From positions 1 to 40,397 of the forward strand of contig DASUGM010000269.1 of the NCBI GenBank assembly GCA_036274055.1: a DNA stretch of 40,397 nt, read 5' to 3'. The notes below the pieces were generated by a model that was not told the origin of the DNA, made no database searches, and saw nothing but the letters and a program-made list of their open reading frames with translations. Positions within the stretch are counted from its first letter, which is position 1. Every line of letters begins with the position of its first letter. The DNA comes from DASUGM01 sp036274055 (GTDB lineage Bacteria; Acidobacteriota; Vicinamibacteria; Vicinamibacterales; SCN-69-37). This document shows, piece after piece, positions 1-8,907 of this stretch. A program made the position numbers and the translations under genes.

Positions 1-684
<684 letters not shown>

Positions 685-692
<8 letters not shown>

Positions 693-1053
693 GATCTGCA
701 CCGTTGAGCTTCACTGCGGCTTGGATGAGACGCTTCAGCGCCTTCTCGTTGATCTTCGCGCCTTCGTGGAAATCAATGGCGCGTCGCAGGTTGCCCGTGA
801 GACTTGCGTTGAAGAGGCGGGCGGGGTCCTTCACAAACGCCCCTTTGGCGAAGGTCACCTTGACGTAGTTCTTGTACGTTTCCCCGGTGCAGACGATCCC
901 GTCGTGCGACCAGACCGGAATGCCGGCCATCCGATTCGACGGCTTGCGCCATTTCCGCTCCTCGATCATTTCGGGATCGGCGTCCAGGATCAGTCCTCGG
1001 ATCCGATCCAGAGTCTGTTCGCGCCAATCCGCCGGCGTTGGTTTTGGAGTCAC
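685..1053 (-). CDS. DUF1801 / YdhG-like protein
   Basis: A 122-aa cytosolic protein starting with GTG at 1053, three bases after the stop of the small membrane protein. It carries DUF1801-type features: an acidic/aromatic N-terminal helix, the segment RMAGIPVWSHDGIVCTG, a KVTFAKGA strand and a C-terminal helix rich in Lys/Leu. DUF1801 proteins have a small alpha/beta fold of unknown biochemical role and often sit beside SRPBCC proteins and ArsR regulators, as here. Its stop overlaps the GTG start of the UvrA-like gene, so the two are probably translationally coupled. No catalytic residues can be assigned. Confidence 0.8.
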
Positions 1054-1056
1054 GGT

Positions 1057-1296
1057 TCAGCCTCCAACCTGTTGCGACGCGCGACTCCCACCGCGCCTGG
1101 CGAGATAAGGCAACACGAACAGGTACAGACCGCTGAACAGCAGCAGGAACAGCGGGAGCAGCGGTGAATAGGTAATGAACGCCGGAGGCGGCTCCCCTCC
1201 GGTCATCGCCAGGGCGACGAAGTTGGCGATGACGGTCAGCGTAAAGACCATCGACGTCCAGCGGTGGAACTGACGAATCCAGGTATTCCAGCTCAA
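1057..1296 (-). CDS. small two-helix membrane protein
   Basis: A 79-aa protein with two hydrophobic segments, about residues 16-33 (MVFTLTVIANFVALAMTG) and 44-65 (LLPLFLLLFSGLYLFVLPYL), joined by a short GEPPPAFITYSP loop and ending in a basic tail. The best start is TTG at 1296, preceded by a strong Shine-Dalgarno run (GGGGGGAG) and overlapping the stop of the SRPBCC gene as TTGA. It lies between the SRPBCC and DUF1801 genes in a tight operon. I do not recognise the family. The context suggests an inner-membrane accessory of the cassette, which is inference. Confidence 0.75.
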   Translation of the reverse strand: MSWNTWIRQFHRWTSMVFTLTVIANFVALAMTGGEPPPAFITYSPLLPLFLLLFSGLYLFVLPYLARRGGSRASQQVGG

Positions 1297-1841
1297 TGGC
1301 TCCCCCCTTCAAGACCAAACTGCCTTGCGTATTCCCTGTTCAGCCGCTGCCACCCCTCGAACTTCATCGTCTCCATGCCGACAATGCGGCCGATCGGTGT
1401 TCCACCGAGCAGGCGATCGAGCACGTCGAAGCAGATGTGCCAGCCGGCCGCGCCCATCGAGATGTAACGGCGATCGATGCTGGTCCACAGCGTCAGGCGC
1501 GTGCCGCCGCCGCGGGCTTCGAGCTCCCACTTCATGTCGTTGCCGCCCCAGTTGTACTCGAGCACCTTCGGAGCGTCAGCCCGCGTCACTTTGGTTTCGG
1601 TCACGTGCGACCCGGGCGCTCCCACGGTGGTGAGCTTCACCGTGTTTCCGGCCGCACCGAGATTGCCGTCCGCATCGAATGGCGCCCACTCGCGCAGTTC
1701 GGCCGGATCGGTGAGCGCCTGCCAGACCCTCTCCGGCGAGTGCCGCAGTTCCCTGACCAGAATCAGCGTCCACTGCTCCCCGCCCTTGCGGATTTCCGCC
1801 CCGCTGGCCGGACCCGGTGTGTACTGACCGCGCTCAGTCAT
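1293..1841 (-). CDS. SRPBCC / AHSA1-like domain protein
   Basis: A 182-aa START-like (SRPBCC, AHSA1 subgroup) protein. Seen: the family opening LVRELRHSPERVWQALTDPAELREWAPF at residues 28-55, the strand pattern PKVLEYNWGGNDMKWEL, and a long amphipathic C-terminal helix (residues 150-175) that closes the cavity. AHSA1-like proteins form a hydrophobic ligand pocket; the ligand here is unknown. ATG at 1841 overlaps the ArsR stop (ATGA), so the regulator and this protein are coupled. ArsR-AHSA1 pairs are common in bacteria, usually as autoregulated units. There is no signal peptide, so it is cytosolic. Confidence 0.9.
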   Translation of the reverse strand: MTERGQYTPGPASGAEIRKGGEQWTLILVRELRHSPERVWQALTDPAELREWAPFDADGNLGAAGNTVKLTTVGAPGSHVTETKVTRADAPKVLEYNWGGNDMKWELEARGGGTRLTLWTSIDRRYISMGAAGWHICFDVLDRLLGGTPIGRIVGMETMKFEGWQRLNREYARQFGLEGGSH

Positions 1842-2206
1842 CGTGCTCTCCTCGTGCTTTGAATCTTCCGGACAGTCCGCTTGGGTTTCGCGGATGACGA
1901 TCGATCCGTGCGTTCGAGGTGGCGCTCCAACGCATCGAGGTGCGCGGACCAGAATCGGCGAAACGGCGCCAGCCAGGCATCCAGCGCCTGCAGCGGCGCA
2001 GGATTCAGCCGGTACAGCCGCCGTTGCGCGTCCACAGTGGATTCCACGAAGCCGGCCTCTCGCAGCACCCGCAGGTGCTTCGACACCGTCGGCTGCGACA
2101 TCTGCAGGTGGCGCTCGATCTCGCCCACTGACTGCTCCGAGGCGGCCAGCAGGCTGAGGATGGCTCGACGATTCGGCTCAGCAATGACTCCGAAGACGGA
2201 CTCCAC
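1838..2206 (-). CDS. ArsR-family HTH transcriptional regulator
   Basis: A winged-helix repressor of 122 aa starting at GTG 2206. Seen: FGVIAEPNRRAILSLLAASE (helix 1-2), VGEIERHLQMSQPTVSKHLRVLREAGFV (recognition helix) and the wing VDAQRRLYRLNP. No ArsR metal-binding Cys motif (ELCVC type) is visible, so it belongs to the non-metal subgroup often paired with SRPBCC proteins. The frame stays open to a TTG at 2242, but that TTG is part of a TTGACA promoter box, and the alignment to ArsR N-termini favours the GTG, which sits 6 nt after a -10-like TACATT. It heads the five-gene cassette and probably autoregulates it through the nested palindromes at 2227-2247. Confidence 0.88.
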   Translation of the reverse strand: MESVFGVIAEPNRRAILSLLAASEQSVGEIERHLQMSQPTVSKHLRVLREAGFVESTVDAQRRLYRLNPAPLQALDAWLAPFRRFWSAHLDALERHLERTDRSSSAKPKRTVRKIQSTRRAR

Positions 2207-2212
2207 GCCTTG

Positions 2213-2247
2213 AATGTACGCGTAACGGCATATGCCTGTCAAGGCAT
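2213..2247 (-). promoter_or_regulatory. promoter and candidate operator of the ArsR operon
   Basis: On the minus strand there is a perfect -35 TTGACA (2242-2237), an 18-bp spacer and a -10 TACATT (2218-2213). The GTG start of arsR follows 6 nt later, so the transcript would be leaderless. Two overlapping dyads lie on the promoter: GGCATATGCC (2227-2236) in the spacer, and ATGCC-N6-GGCAT (2232-2247), whose N6 is the -35 box itself. A repressor bound to either would block RNA polymerase. Confidence 0.6.
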
Positions 2248-2311
2248 GTATATCGCCTCGAACGCACGGACAGAGCGGGCCCGCCGTCAGGGCCGCGCAC
2301 CGATTGATCGG

Positions 2312-4720
2312 TCAGAGTCGCAATGCCCGCGACGGATGAACTGAGGCCGCGCGCAACGCGGGCACGATCGCGCCGGCGAGGACGACGGCGACAACGAGCA
2401 AGGCGCTTCCGCTCAAGACCAGCGCATTCGAAGCACTGACTTCGAACACGTAGGCGCTCATCAGCCGCCCCATCCACCAGGCAAGCCCCAGGCCGAACGC
2501 GCCGCCAATGAGGGCGAACCAGCCCCCCATCGACAGAACCAGCGCGAATATGCTGCGGCGCGTGGCGCCCAGGCTCAACCGAACCGCCATCTCACGGTCT
2601 CGCTGCCCGGCAACGAACGCGAGAACGCCGAAAACGCCGGTCCCGGAGAGCAGCAGCGAGATCGCGCCAAACGTCGCCATCATGAACACGCCGAGCCTCG
2701 ACCACACCAGCGATGACGAGACGACGTTGCTCATCGTGTCGAACTGGACCGGCACGGCGGGATCGATGCGCTGCAGGGCGGCGCGAATCGCGGCAATCAG
2801 CGCTTCGGGATGGCCGTCGGCGGTGGTGACCACGTAGCTTCTGCGTACCGAGTCGCGCTGCGCATCAACCAGATAGATGACCGGTTCGGCCTGCTTGTCG
2901 AGGCTGGTGTAGCGAACGTCCGAGACGACGCCGATGATCGGCGCCGATTGTGGGGCAAAGTCATTGCCGGCGCGACGGAAGAACATGTTGTCGATGCGTT
3001 CGCGGAGCGGGTCAGCGCCTGACGGCAGGAACTTCGCGACCCAGGCTTCATTGACCATCACGGCCGGCTCGGTCTCTGCACGGTCCTCGCCGCTGAAGCT
3101 GCGGCCGCGCGAGACGCGGATGGCCAGCGCGTCGAACAACTCCGAACTGACGATCCGCAGGCGGCCATTGGGCCGGAACTGCGGCTCGACCGGCCGGCCG
3201 ACGATGTCGGTAAACGTGGTGACGTCCCATTCACGACGAAGCGGCAGCGACGTCGCCATCGCCACCCTGGTCGCGCCCAGGGACTTCAGCTGCGCGCGAA
3301 CCTCCTCGGAAAACACGCGCCCTCTTTCGACGTTGCCGTACGGCGGTCTCGGCAACAGCACGTCGACGATCAAGCGACCTTCGGCGCGAAAGCCGGGATC
3401 AACGGCGAGCAGATTCCGCGCGCTCAGAAACAGGCGGCCGGCGCCGGCGACCAGCACCACCGCCAGGGTCACCTCGCTGACGACCAGCGTCGAGAGCAGA
3501 CGCCTCGTACGCGGGCTCAAGGTCCCGCCTCGGCCGCCCTCGTTGGCCACACTCAACAATCGCGCATCCGCCGTCGTCACCGCCGGCAGCAATCCCACTG
3601 CGATGGCCGCCAGACCCACGATTGTCGCGGCGAACAGCGCGACGCCCGGATCGAATCTCAGTCCGTCGGCACGAGGCAACGCGTCGCCGCCGATGACCGC
3701 GATCGCGCGAACACCGGCGTAGGCCAGTGGAATGCCGATCGCGGCGGCGGCGACGGCAATCACGGACGACTCCGCCAGCAGCTGTCTGACGAGACGGCCT
3801 CGACTCGCGCCAATGGCCACGCGGACGGCCAATTCGCGCGCCCGGGCCGCGCTGCGGGCCAGCAACAGGTTGGCGACGTTGGCAATCGCGAGCACCAGCA
3901 GCAACGCGGTCGCGGCGAACGCCATCAACGCGATCGGGCCGAGGTCGCCGACGATCGACTCGAGCAGCGGCCGGAAGACGAAGACACGATTGCGCGCCTG
4001 GTCGGGGTACTTCTCCCCCAGCGCTTCCCACATCGGCCCGAGCGCGCGCTGCACCTCGGCGGGCGCCACGCCCGGACGCAGTCGAACGTAGGCGTCGTAG
4101 CCGTGGCCAATCGTCTCCGCATACCTTTCCGCTGCCCAGAAATCGGTGTCGTGCGGCGCGTCGAACGTCGGCGGCGCGATCCCGACGATGACGGCAGAGC
4201 CGCGAGTGCCGAGACGAATCGTTCGACCAATGATGCCGGGGTCGGCGCCATACAAGCGGCGCCACGCGCGATCGGACAGCACGATGGAACGGACCGGCGG
4301 CGCCTCGTGGTCATCGGCGGTAAACGCCCGGCCACGCGCGATCGGCGTGCCGAACAGCTCGAAGAATCCTCGAGAAACACCGGCGGTGATGACCTGCCGC
4401 GCCTCGCCCCCGTCGCCGGCGATGCTGTCTTCGCCACGCAGCACGAGGACGGCGGCGGCGACCAGCGATGTCTGCTGGCGCAATCCGGACAGTTCCTCGG
4501 AGGCAACCAGGCCAATCGTGAATCGGCCATCGGTCATCCTCGTGCGGATGGTGTAGATGTCTCCGGGGGCGACGTACGGCAGCGGCCGCAGGAGCGTCGC
4601 CTGGACGACGGCAAAGAGGGCCGTCGGCGCCGCGATGCCAAGCGCGAGCGCGCCAATGGCGGCGGCGAAGAACGATGGCTGCCTGCGCAGGGAACGGAAC
4701 GCCAGCATCAGGTCAGACAT
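2312..4720 (-). CDS. ADOP-type MacB-like ABC transporter permease
   Basis: An 802-aa integral membrane protein with the duplicated FtsX/MacB permease layout. An N-terminal transmembrane helix (AAIGALALGIAAPTALFAVV) is followed by a MacB_PCD periplasmic domain, three helices near the middle, a second periplasmic domain and three C-terminal helices. The ARELAVRVAIGASRGRLVRQ and DREMAVRLSLGATRRSIFAL segments are the paired cytoplasmic coupling motifs of this family. It matches what is known as acidobacterial duplicated orphan permeases, which lack a linked ATPase; none is seen here. Start ATG 4720 gives the canonical MSDLMLAFRSLRRQP opening. The frame is open 57 codons further but that part has no permease character. 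Substrate unknown. Confidence 0.92.
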   Translation of the reverse strand: MSDLMLAFRSLRRQPSFFAAAIGALALGIAAPTALFAVVQATLLRPLPYVAPGDIYTIRTRMTDGRFTIGLVASEELSGLRQQTSLVAAAVLVLRGEDSIAGDGGEARQVITAGVSRGFFELFGTPIARGRAFTADDHEAPPVRSIVLSDRAWRRLYGADPGIIGRTIRLGTRGSAVIVGIAPPTFDAPHDTDFWAAERYAETIGHGYDAYVRLRPGVAPAEVQRALGPMWEALGEKYPDQARNRVFVFRPLLESIVGDLGPIALMAFAATALLLVLAIANVANLLLARSAARARELAVRVAIGASRGRLVRQLLAESSVIAVAAAAIGIPLAYAGVRAIAVIGGDALPRADGLRFDPGVALFAATIVGLAAIAVGLLPAVTTADARLLSVANEGGRGGTLSPRTRRLLSTLVVSEVTLAVVLVAGAGRLFLSARNLLAVDPGFRAEGRLIVDVLLPRPPYGNVERGRVFSEEVRAQLKSLGATRVAMATSLPLRREWDVTTFTDIVGRPVEPQFRPNGRLRIVSSELFDALAIRVSRGRSFSGEDRAETEPAVMVNEAWVAKFLPSGADPLRERIDNMFFRRAGNDFAPQSAPIIGVVSDVRYTSLDKQAEPVIYLVDAQRDSVRRSYVVTTADGHPEALIAAIRAALQRIDPAVPVQFDTMSNVVSSSLVWSRLGVFMMATFGAISLLLSGTGVFGVLAFVAGQRDREMAVRLSLGATRRSIFALVLSMGGWFALIGGAFGLGLAWWMGRLMSAYVFEVSASNALVLSGSALLVVAVVLAGAIVPALRAASVHPSRALRL

Positions 4721-5103
4721 GGCAGCCGCTGCGCAATTGTATCGGCCCGACAACCGGCGCGGTCGCGCACGCTCAGGGAGCAATTCGTTACTGAATTTCA
4801 GAATCCGTGTAAATACGTCCGTATCGCAACGCCGTTGACGGTGCGCTGATTCGGCCTTTGCAGCTCGGAAATCCCGGCACGAGTCCTGCACTAGCGAGGC
4901 GCAGGACCATGTCGCCGAACAGCGCAGACACGCTCGCCGTTGCCGACAATCCGGCCGCTACCGTGGCCAGCACTGTGGCTAGTTCGCAGATCGCCGGCCT
5001 GCTTTTCGGCCTGACTGTGCGCGTCGTCGGCCTGACTCTTATCGCGGCGGCCCTCATCCTCACGTCTGCGACGCTGCTCGGCGCCCGCTGAGATAACAAG
5101 CCA
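4721..5103. other. intergenic region between two ADOP genes
   Basis: A 383-bp gap upstream of the first ADOP gene. It holds a -10-like TACAAT on the minus strand 15 nt before ATG 4720, a doubtful small + strand ORF at 4910-5091, and a somewhat AT-richer patch at 4782-4830. There is no clear -35 and no strong terminator hairpin. Confidence 0.5.
4910..5091 (+). CDS. doubtful small single-helix membrane ORF
   Basis: A 60-codon ORF with ATG 4910 and a possible Shine-Dalgarno GAGG 9 nt upstream. The first 27 residues are Ala/Ser/Thr/Asn-rich; residues 28-58 form one hydrophobic helix (GLLFGLTVRVVGLTLIAAAL) ending in GAR. It ends 13 bp before the stop of the convergent ADOP gene. The hydrophobic stretch argues for a small membrane protein. 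The lack of a recognisable family, and an open frame on the opposite strand, argue against. Confidence 0.3.
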
Positions 5104-7767
5104 CTACTCCTCACGCAGCGCCTGCATCGGCTCGATGGCCGCGGCCCGTCGGGCCGGCCATGCCGAAGCCGCGAGCGAGACGATGGCGATCGTAATGACG
5201 ACGCCAACGAACGTGAGCGGATCGGATGGCTGAATGCCGAACAGCAGGTTGCGCATCAGGGCGGAGCCGGCGGCGGCGCTGACGAGCCCGATAGGAACCG
5301 CAACGGCCACGAGCTTCAGGCCCTTGCCGATGACCAGCCCGGCGATGTCGCTGGCCGTGGCGCCAAGTGCTCGCCTGACGCCGATCTCGACCCGCCGCCG
5401 CTCGACGACGTACGAGAGGACGCCGAACAGCCCGACGAGCCCGGTGATCAGCGACAGCGCCGCAAAAGTCCCCATCACCGTCGCGTAGAAGCGCGGCTGC
5501 GCTGTGCTTTCCCAGATGCGATCATCGAGCGCCGCGGCCTGTTCGAGCGCGGCGTCCGGTTGCAGGCCGCGCAGCGTCGAGCGGACGAACGGCAGCATGT
5601 CGGCCGGACTCCCTGCGGTACGCACGACGACGCCGGCGCCCGATTGCGACACGACATCCGGCGGCGACTGCGCCAGCGGCACGTAGACCTCCGGCCGCGT
5701 CTTCGATCGCAGACCCGAGTGCCGCTTCGATCGCACGACGCCGACGACGCGGCACCAGTCGCCGAACAGCATCACCCGCTGCCCGATTGCCTCCCTGCCG
5801 GCGAGATACGTGGTGGCGAACGCATCGTTGACCAGCACGACGCGTTCCGACGATTCGGTGTCGCGCTCGAGCAGGCCGCGACCGCTGGTCACGGCCAGAC
5901 CGAGCGCTGCGAAGTAGCCCGGGGTGACGACTTCCCGATGCGCCCGAAACGGGGACGCCGGATCAGCCGGCGCGATCCCGTCGATCCGCAGGGTGGCCTG
6001 CGAAAACGTCTCGCTCATCGGCAGGCTCGACGTGAACCCGGCCGCGCGCACGCCGGGATGTGCCGACAGTCGCGCCAGAAAATCCTGATAGAAGCGCGCG
6101 CGCCAGTCATAGGTTGAACCGCCCGCGGGCGGCAGCCGCACCTGCAAGGCCAAGGCGTGCCCCGGCTGAAATCCCAGGTCGACGGTCAAGAGCGTGACCA
6201 GACTGCGCGAAAGCAGCGAGGCGCCCACCGCCAGCACCATCGCGAGCGCGACTTGAATCACGACCAACGCGCTGCGCAAACGTTCGGCCCGGACTGCCGT
6301 GCCCGGCAGGAGGTGCACGTGGCTGCCGGCGACGGCGGTCTTCACGTCGGCGACAGGAGCCTGCCACGCCGGCAACACGCCGACCAGCAGCCCGATCGCG
6401 GCGCTCACCGCGAATGCGAACGCCAGTACCCGGCCATCGATGTGCACCTGCGCCGCCAGCAGCGGATCGATCGACGACGTCAGCGGAATCGAGACCAGAA
6501 GCCCGGCGGCGACGCCGAGGCCGGCGGCGCCGCCCAGAATCGCGAGCAGCGCACCTTCCAGAACCAGCGGACGCGCCATGCCCCAGCGCGACGCGCCGAG
6601 GGCCGCGCGGACTGCCATCTCGCGGTGACGAACCGTGCCGCGGGCGAGCAGCAGGTTGGTCAAGTTCACGCAGACGATCGCCAGCACGCACGCTACCGCC
6701 GCGAGCACCATCACCAGCGCGGGCTTCACGTCGCGGACGAGGTCGTCTTGAAGGCGCAGTACTTCGAAGGTCGCGGGCCGCGGCTGTTCGCCGGGCGGGG
6801 CGTTTCGCAACTGCGTCGACAACTCGCTCGCCTCCTGCTCGACATCATCGGTCGTCGCGCCGGCCGACATTCGCGCGACCACCTCAATCGGCGGGCCGAC
6901 GAATGCGCGTCCCACGCCTGGCGATGCCTCCGGCAACCGCCATCGACCGGGCACGTAGACCGCCACCTCCGCCGCCGGAAAGGTGAACGTCTCCGTCAGC
7001 ACGCCCACGATCTCGGCGGGCCGATCATCGATGCGGATGCTTCGTCCAATCGCGGCGGCGTCCCCCGCGAACGCGCGTTGCCAGAATGCACGGCTCAGCA
7101 CGGCGACCAGGGGCGCGGCGGGATCGTCGTCGGCGACACCAAGCAGGCGACCGTGCACGGGCGTCGTCCGCAGCACATCGAAAAATCGATCGCCGACCTC
7201 GACCCTGACGCCGACGAATGACTCGGCTCCGGCGCCGACCCGCGCGTCGCTGATCGTGTAGGGCGCGATCGCCGCCAGTGCGCGGGAGGTTTTCTCCCAG
7301 CGGTTGAGCAGCATCCGCGGCACCGCGTCGACCGCCAGCGCCGGGCTGGGCCGGACTTCCCGGACACGAACGATCCGGCCGGGATCGCCATACGGCAACG
7401 GACGCAGCAGCACGCCGTCGATGACGCTGAACACTGCCGTGGTCAGGCCGATGCCCAGCGCCAGCGACAACAGCGCGACCGTGAAGAACCCGCGGGCGCG
7501 GAAGAGCGAGCGCTGCGCGTACTTGATGTCGCGCAACCAGACGTCGATGAGGAACGACGGCGAGGCGCGTCGCTGATGTCTGGGGCGCGGCCGTCCGAGG
7601 CCCCAGGCCAGGCCAATCGCCTGAAGCACCAGCCAGCGCCGGCGGCCGCGGGAACGGCGGCTGTAGTGCTCCAGCAGATCGCCGAGCACGTCCTCCGCCG
7701 TCGCCGCTGGCAGGATCAGCCGAAGCGCCGTGACAACGGCGCGGGCGAACACGTCCGGATCGGCCAT
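5104..7767 (-). CDS. ADOP-type permease with N-terminal prefix domain
   Basis: An 887-aa duplicated MacB-like permease. It differs from the stand-alone ADOP by about 75 extra N-terminal residues (FARAVVTALRLILP, EDVLGDLLEHYSRR, WLVLQAIGLAWGL), the kind of prefix found on ADOP proteins paired with PadR regulators. Then come DIKYAQRSLFRARGFF, the first helix, a MacB_PCD domain, the coupling motif HREMAVRAALGASRWGMA, a second periplasmic domain, and EIGVRRALGATASDI before the last helices. It starts at ATG 7767, nine bases after the secreted-protein gene, and is third in a PadR / secreted protein / ADOP operon. No ATPase is encoded nearby, so energy coupling and substrate are unknown. Confidence 0.92.
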   Translation of the reverse strand: MADPDVFARAVVTALRLILPAATAEDVLGDLLEHYSRRSRGRRRWLVLQAIGLAWGLGRPRPRHQRRASPSFLIDVWLRDIKYAQRSLFRARGFFTVALLSLALGIGLTTAVFSVIDGVLLRPLPYGDPGRIVRVREVRPSPALAVDAVPRMLLNRWEKTSRALAAIAPYTISDARVGAGAESFVGVRVEVGDRFFDVLRTTPVHGRLLGVADDDPAAPLVAVLSRAFWQRAFAGDAAAIGRSIRIDDRPAEIVGVLTETFTFPAAEVAVYVPGRWRLPEASPGVGRAFVGPPIEVVARMSAGATTDDVEQEASELSTQLRNAPPGEQPRPATFEVLRLQDDLVRDVKPALVMVLAAVACVLAIVCVNLTNLLLARGTVRHREMAVRAALGASRWGMARPLVLEGALLAILGGAAGLGVAAGLLVSIPLTSSIDPLLAAQVHIDGRVLAFAFAVSAAIGLLVGVLPAWQAPVADVKTAVAGSHVHLLPGTAVRAERLRSALVVIQVALAMVLAVGASLLSRSLVTLLTVDLGFQPGHALALQVRLPPAGGSTYDWRARFYQDFLARLSAHPGVRAAGFTSSLPMSETFSQATLRIDGIAPADPASPFRAHREVVTPGYFAALGLAVTSGRGLLERDTESSERVVLVNDAFATTYLAGREAIGQRVMLFGDWCRVVGVVRSKRHSGLRSKTRPEVYVPLAQSPPDVVSQSGAGVVVRTAGSPADMLPFVRSTLRGLQPDAALEQAAALDDRIWESTAQPRFYATVMGTFAALSLITGLVGLFGVLSYVVERRRVEIGVRRALGATASDIAGLVIGKGLKLVAVAVPIGLVSAAAGSALMRNLLFGIQPSDPLTFVGVVITIAIVSLAASAWPARRAAAIEPMQALREE

Positions 7768-7776
7768 CGGCGCGCG

Positions 7777-8385
7777 CTACGAGGGCTTGACGCGGACCAT
7801 CACCGACCAGGACACGCGCTCCTGGCCGTTCTGAGTCGAGCGATTCTCGATCTGCATCGTGCCGTCGGGCATGAGCGTACGCGTCGTGACGAAGGTGCGG
7901 GTAATCGCCGCCAGCGGCTTGCCCGTACTGTCCACGGCGTTACTGTCGCTCAAGTCCATCTGGAACGTTCCGGTGGTGACGAGCGAAGCGCCCTTCCACA
8001 CCGTCGTGCTCCGGCTCGTCGAATTCCGGGTGGCGTTGATGCTGACGCTGCCATCGAGCTTGTAGACGTCGTGGTTGATCACTTCCTTCTCGTAGCTGCG
8101 CTCAATGACTATCTCCTTGTCGGACTGCGTGATCGTCGTCACCGGAGTCATGACGATGGCGCCTGGTGGAGGCGTCGCGCCCGCGCCGGATGCTGCGGCG
8201 CCACCGGTTCCGGCGCCCGCGACACGCCAGACCTCGCCTTTCTTCTCAGTCAGCGCTTTGCTCGCGGCGGTGTCCTGACGCCAGACACCGGAAAAATCCG
8301 GCCGCTTCGACTGTGCCGCCACCATCGGCGCGCTGCCGAGCACCAGACCGGCGATCACGGCGAGCGACATTGTGTTCATGGTCAT
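7777..8385 (-). CDS. secreted protein with N-terminal DFSGVW motif, unknown function
   Basis: A 202-aa protein with a Sec signal peptide (MTMNTMSLAVIAGLVLGSAPMVAAQ). The mature start is RPDFSGVWRQDT, a motif shared with the DUF6265-like protein at 15032. An Ala/Gly-rich linker (about residues 57-72) leads to an antiparallel beta region (TTITQSDKEIVIERSY through RVSWSVMVRVKP) that looks like a lipocalin-like or beta-sandwich fold. ATG 8385 is chosen because AGAGGAGCGG lies at SD distance; the frame is open 16 codons upstream. It sits 25 bp after padR and 9 bp before the ADOP gene, so it may be the permease's periplasmic partner. That role is inference from context. Confidence 0.75.
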   Translation of the reverse strand: MTMNTMSLAVIAGLVLGSAPMVAAQSKRPDFSGVWRQDTAASKALTEKKGEVWRVAGAGTGGAAASGAGATPPPGAIVMTPVTTITQSDKEIVIERSYEKEVINHDVYKLDGSVSINATRNSTSRSTTVWKGASLVTTGTFQMDLSDSNAVDSTGKPLAAITRTFVTTRTLMPDGTMQIENRSTQNGQERVSWSVMVRVKPS

Positions 8386-8410
8386 ATTCAACCGCTCCTC
8401 TGCAGGGTAT

Positions 8411-8752
8411 CTACCGTGGCCTCGGCTTGGCATCGAGACGGTGTTCGACGTTGGCCCACATGCTGACGAGCGCCCGGCGCGAATCCCGCAAGGCCGCGAT
8501 GCCCGCCGGCTCGAGCCGGAAGTACCGCCGCGCCCGTCCGCCGCGCTCGGCCGATGGTTCGCCGAGCCGCGAGCTCAGCAGTCCCTTGTTTTCGAGCCGC
8601 TGCAGCGCGACGTAGACGGCGGCGCGCGACGGCATCCGCCCGGTGCGTGCCTCGATCTCGTCGAGGATCGGGACGCCATACGCGGGCGCTTCCAGGCGCA
8701 GCAGCGCCAGCAGGACGAGATGTTCGACTTCGCCGAGCAACTCTCGCGGCAC
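8411..8752 (-). CDS. PadR-family transcriptional regulator (first copy)
   Basis: A 113-aa PadR winged-helix protein. Seen: LLGEVEHLVLLALLRLEAPAYGVPILDEIEARTG, SRAAVYVALQRLENKGLLSSRLGEP and the wing GGRARRYFRLEPAG, the classic PadR order, with a short C-terminal helix typical of subfamily 2. The start is GTG 8752; an ATG at 8763 is out of frame. It leads the operon with the secreted protein and ADOP permease and presumably controls them. It is close to the second PadR at 22624, sharing ELEHLVLL, SVY/AVY-ALxRLE and GGRARR, so the two are paralogues. Confidence 0.92.
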   Translation of the reverse strand: MPRELLGEVEHLVLLALLRLEAPAYGVPILDEIEARTGRMPSRAAVYVALQRLENKGLLSSRLGEPSAERGGRARRYFRLEPAGIAALRDSRRALVSMWANVEHRLDAKPRPR

Positions 8753-8758
8753 GTTGCT

Positions 8759-8793
8759 AGCATATTGGATTAAATCAGTTTACTGAGTCAATT
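8759..8793 (-). promoter_or_regulatory. candidate promoter/operator of the first padR operon
   Basis: On the minus strand a TATGCT hexamer (8764-8759) lies exactly 6 nt before the GTG start, predicting a leaderless transcript. A TTGACT box (8793-8788) is upstream, but its 23-bp distance is too long for a classical -35. An imperfect dyad TTAAATCAG / CTGAGTCAA (8770-8778 and 8783-8791, 7 of 9 pairs) could bind PadR. The word GATTAAATCAG (8768-8778) recurs as GACTAAATCAG at the second padR (22975-22985). Confidence 0.45.
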
Positions 8794-8837
8794 GGCTGAA
8801 ATCGGTCAGTGCGTCGCCGGTGATGCCTGCCGCGCAC

Positions 8838-8850
8838 TAGACTAGGCCGC
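8838..8850 (+). promoter_or_regulatory. leaderless -10-like box before the 17-codon ORF
   Basis: TAGACT at 8838-8843 is followed by 7 nt and ATG 8851. The spacing matches the other leaderless-type starts in this window, so transcription probably begins at or next to this ATG. No clear -35 is seen. Confidence 0.4.
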
Positions 8851-8904
8851 ATGCGGATCCCCGTCTTCGTCTCCTGCCCGACGGATCTCAATCCGGAGCA
8901 ATAG
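8851..8904 (+). other. 17-codon ORF in frame with downstream DUF1801 gene (gene remnant or leader ORF)
   Basis: ATG 8851 opens MRIPVFVSCPTDLNPEQ and stops at TAG 8902. The next in-frame codons are AAG and GTG 8908, the start of the DUF1801 gene, so only one stop and one codon separate the two frames. The peptide is compact and non-random, and it resembles (from memory, unverified) the N-terminus of hypothetical proteins that begin with V-F-V-S-C-P-T-D-L-N. Three readings are possible: the 5' remnant of a gene whose rest was lost, a short upstream ORF controlling the kinase operon, or a read-through N-terminal extension. The intact -10-like box supports expression. Confidence 0.35.
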
Positions 8905-8907
8905 AAG

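Noticed and set aside
2275..2311. Intrinsic terminator after the first ADOP (GCGGGCCCGC and CCGATTGATCGG)
   Set aside because: The dyads are short and no T-run follows on the minus strand, so the call is not supported.
4721..4891. 57-codon N-terminal extension of the first ADOP
   Set aside because: No permease-like sequence there; the canonical ADOP opening begins at ATG 4720.
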